A stretch of DNA of 64,000 bases from assembly GCA_036898135.1 (NCBI GenBank), contig CM072523.1, positions 39,616,376 to 39,680,375 on the forward strand, given 5' to 3'. The DNA is from Oncomelania hupensis. Lineage: Eukaryota > Mollusca > Gastropoda > Littorinimorpha > Pomatiopsidae. The notes below the pieces were generated by a model. It worked only from the letters and a program-made list of their open reading frames with translations, searched no databases and was not told where the DNA came from. Each line of letters starts with the position of its first letter. The first letter of the stretch is position 1. Positions 63,869-64,000 of the stretch are shown one piece after another. Both the position numbers and the translations under genes were made by a program.

Positions 63869-64000
63869 CTGTCAAACAAAATACATAGTACAGAATACAA
63901 GTAGGCATCTACGAAGCAATGTGTTACTCCAAACAACAGCACCCATTAGCAACAACAAAGTTACACTGAAACACGGAAAAGATCAAAACCCATAAACAAC

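Overview
The window is eukaryotic, animal nuclear DNA. It shows small exons with GT/AG borders in long introns, abundant microsatellites, tRNA-derived SINEs, and LTR, non-LTR, DIRS and DNA transposons. The repeat style and protein similarities suggest an invertebrate, most likely a lophotrochozoan and probably a mollusc. That taxonomic call is inference; no ribosomal or mitochondrial marker is present.

The backbone is one host gene on the + strand: a plasma-membrane-type Na+/H+ exchanger (SLC9/NHE family). Sixteen exons were reconstructed between 6861 and 48015. Their phases are compatible throughout and together give 713 codons plus a stop. They run from the fifth/sixth transmembrane region (ion-binding FGES...LLND motif) to a long cytoplasmic tail. 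The 5' exons (start codon and first membrane helices) were not found and probably lie left of the window. A second host gene, on the - strand, enters from the right; its last exon (58344-58437) encodes the end of a WD40-type protein, so the two genes converge.

Most of the rest is transposons, many nested. 1-4093 holds the 3' part of a Ty3/gypsy element (integrase plus probable LTR). 5350-7394 holds tRNA-SINE pieces and a pogo/Tigger-like MITE. 11247-13447 holds a SINE, a non-LTR relic and a hAT-like element inserted in an AGGTCA-rich repeat. 14300-16010 holds telomere-like and AGGTCA-rich repeats. 18439-24266 is a full-length non-LTR retrotransposon with a 2.1-kb LTR inserted in it and a nearly identical 482-bp tandem duplication across the junction. 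25925-26525 is an 82-bp minisatellite. 28838-36361 is a nearly complete LTR retrotransposon on the - strand with the unusual order gag-protease-integrase-RT-RNase H, as in Gmr1-like elements, itself carrying two insertions. 42378-46972 is an internally deleted DIRS-type element with inverted terminal repeats. 47191-47734 is a MITE. 49159-60383 holds three copies of a short retroposon plus LINE copies, SINEs and AGGTCA-rich repeats. 61580-62098 is an inverted-repeat element with an 85-codon ORF.

The items most worth follow-up are the Gmr1-like element in a probable protostome; a five-copy family of about 570-bp retroposons with clear target-site duplications, a TATA box near one end and short tandem tails at the other; and a dispersed repeat of about 1 kb with CATGCGAGTC-like ends that carries many TCAAGGTCA nuclear-receptor-type sites. 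No bacterial-style operon, CRISPR array or defence locus is present.
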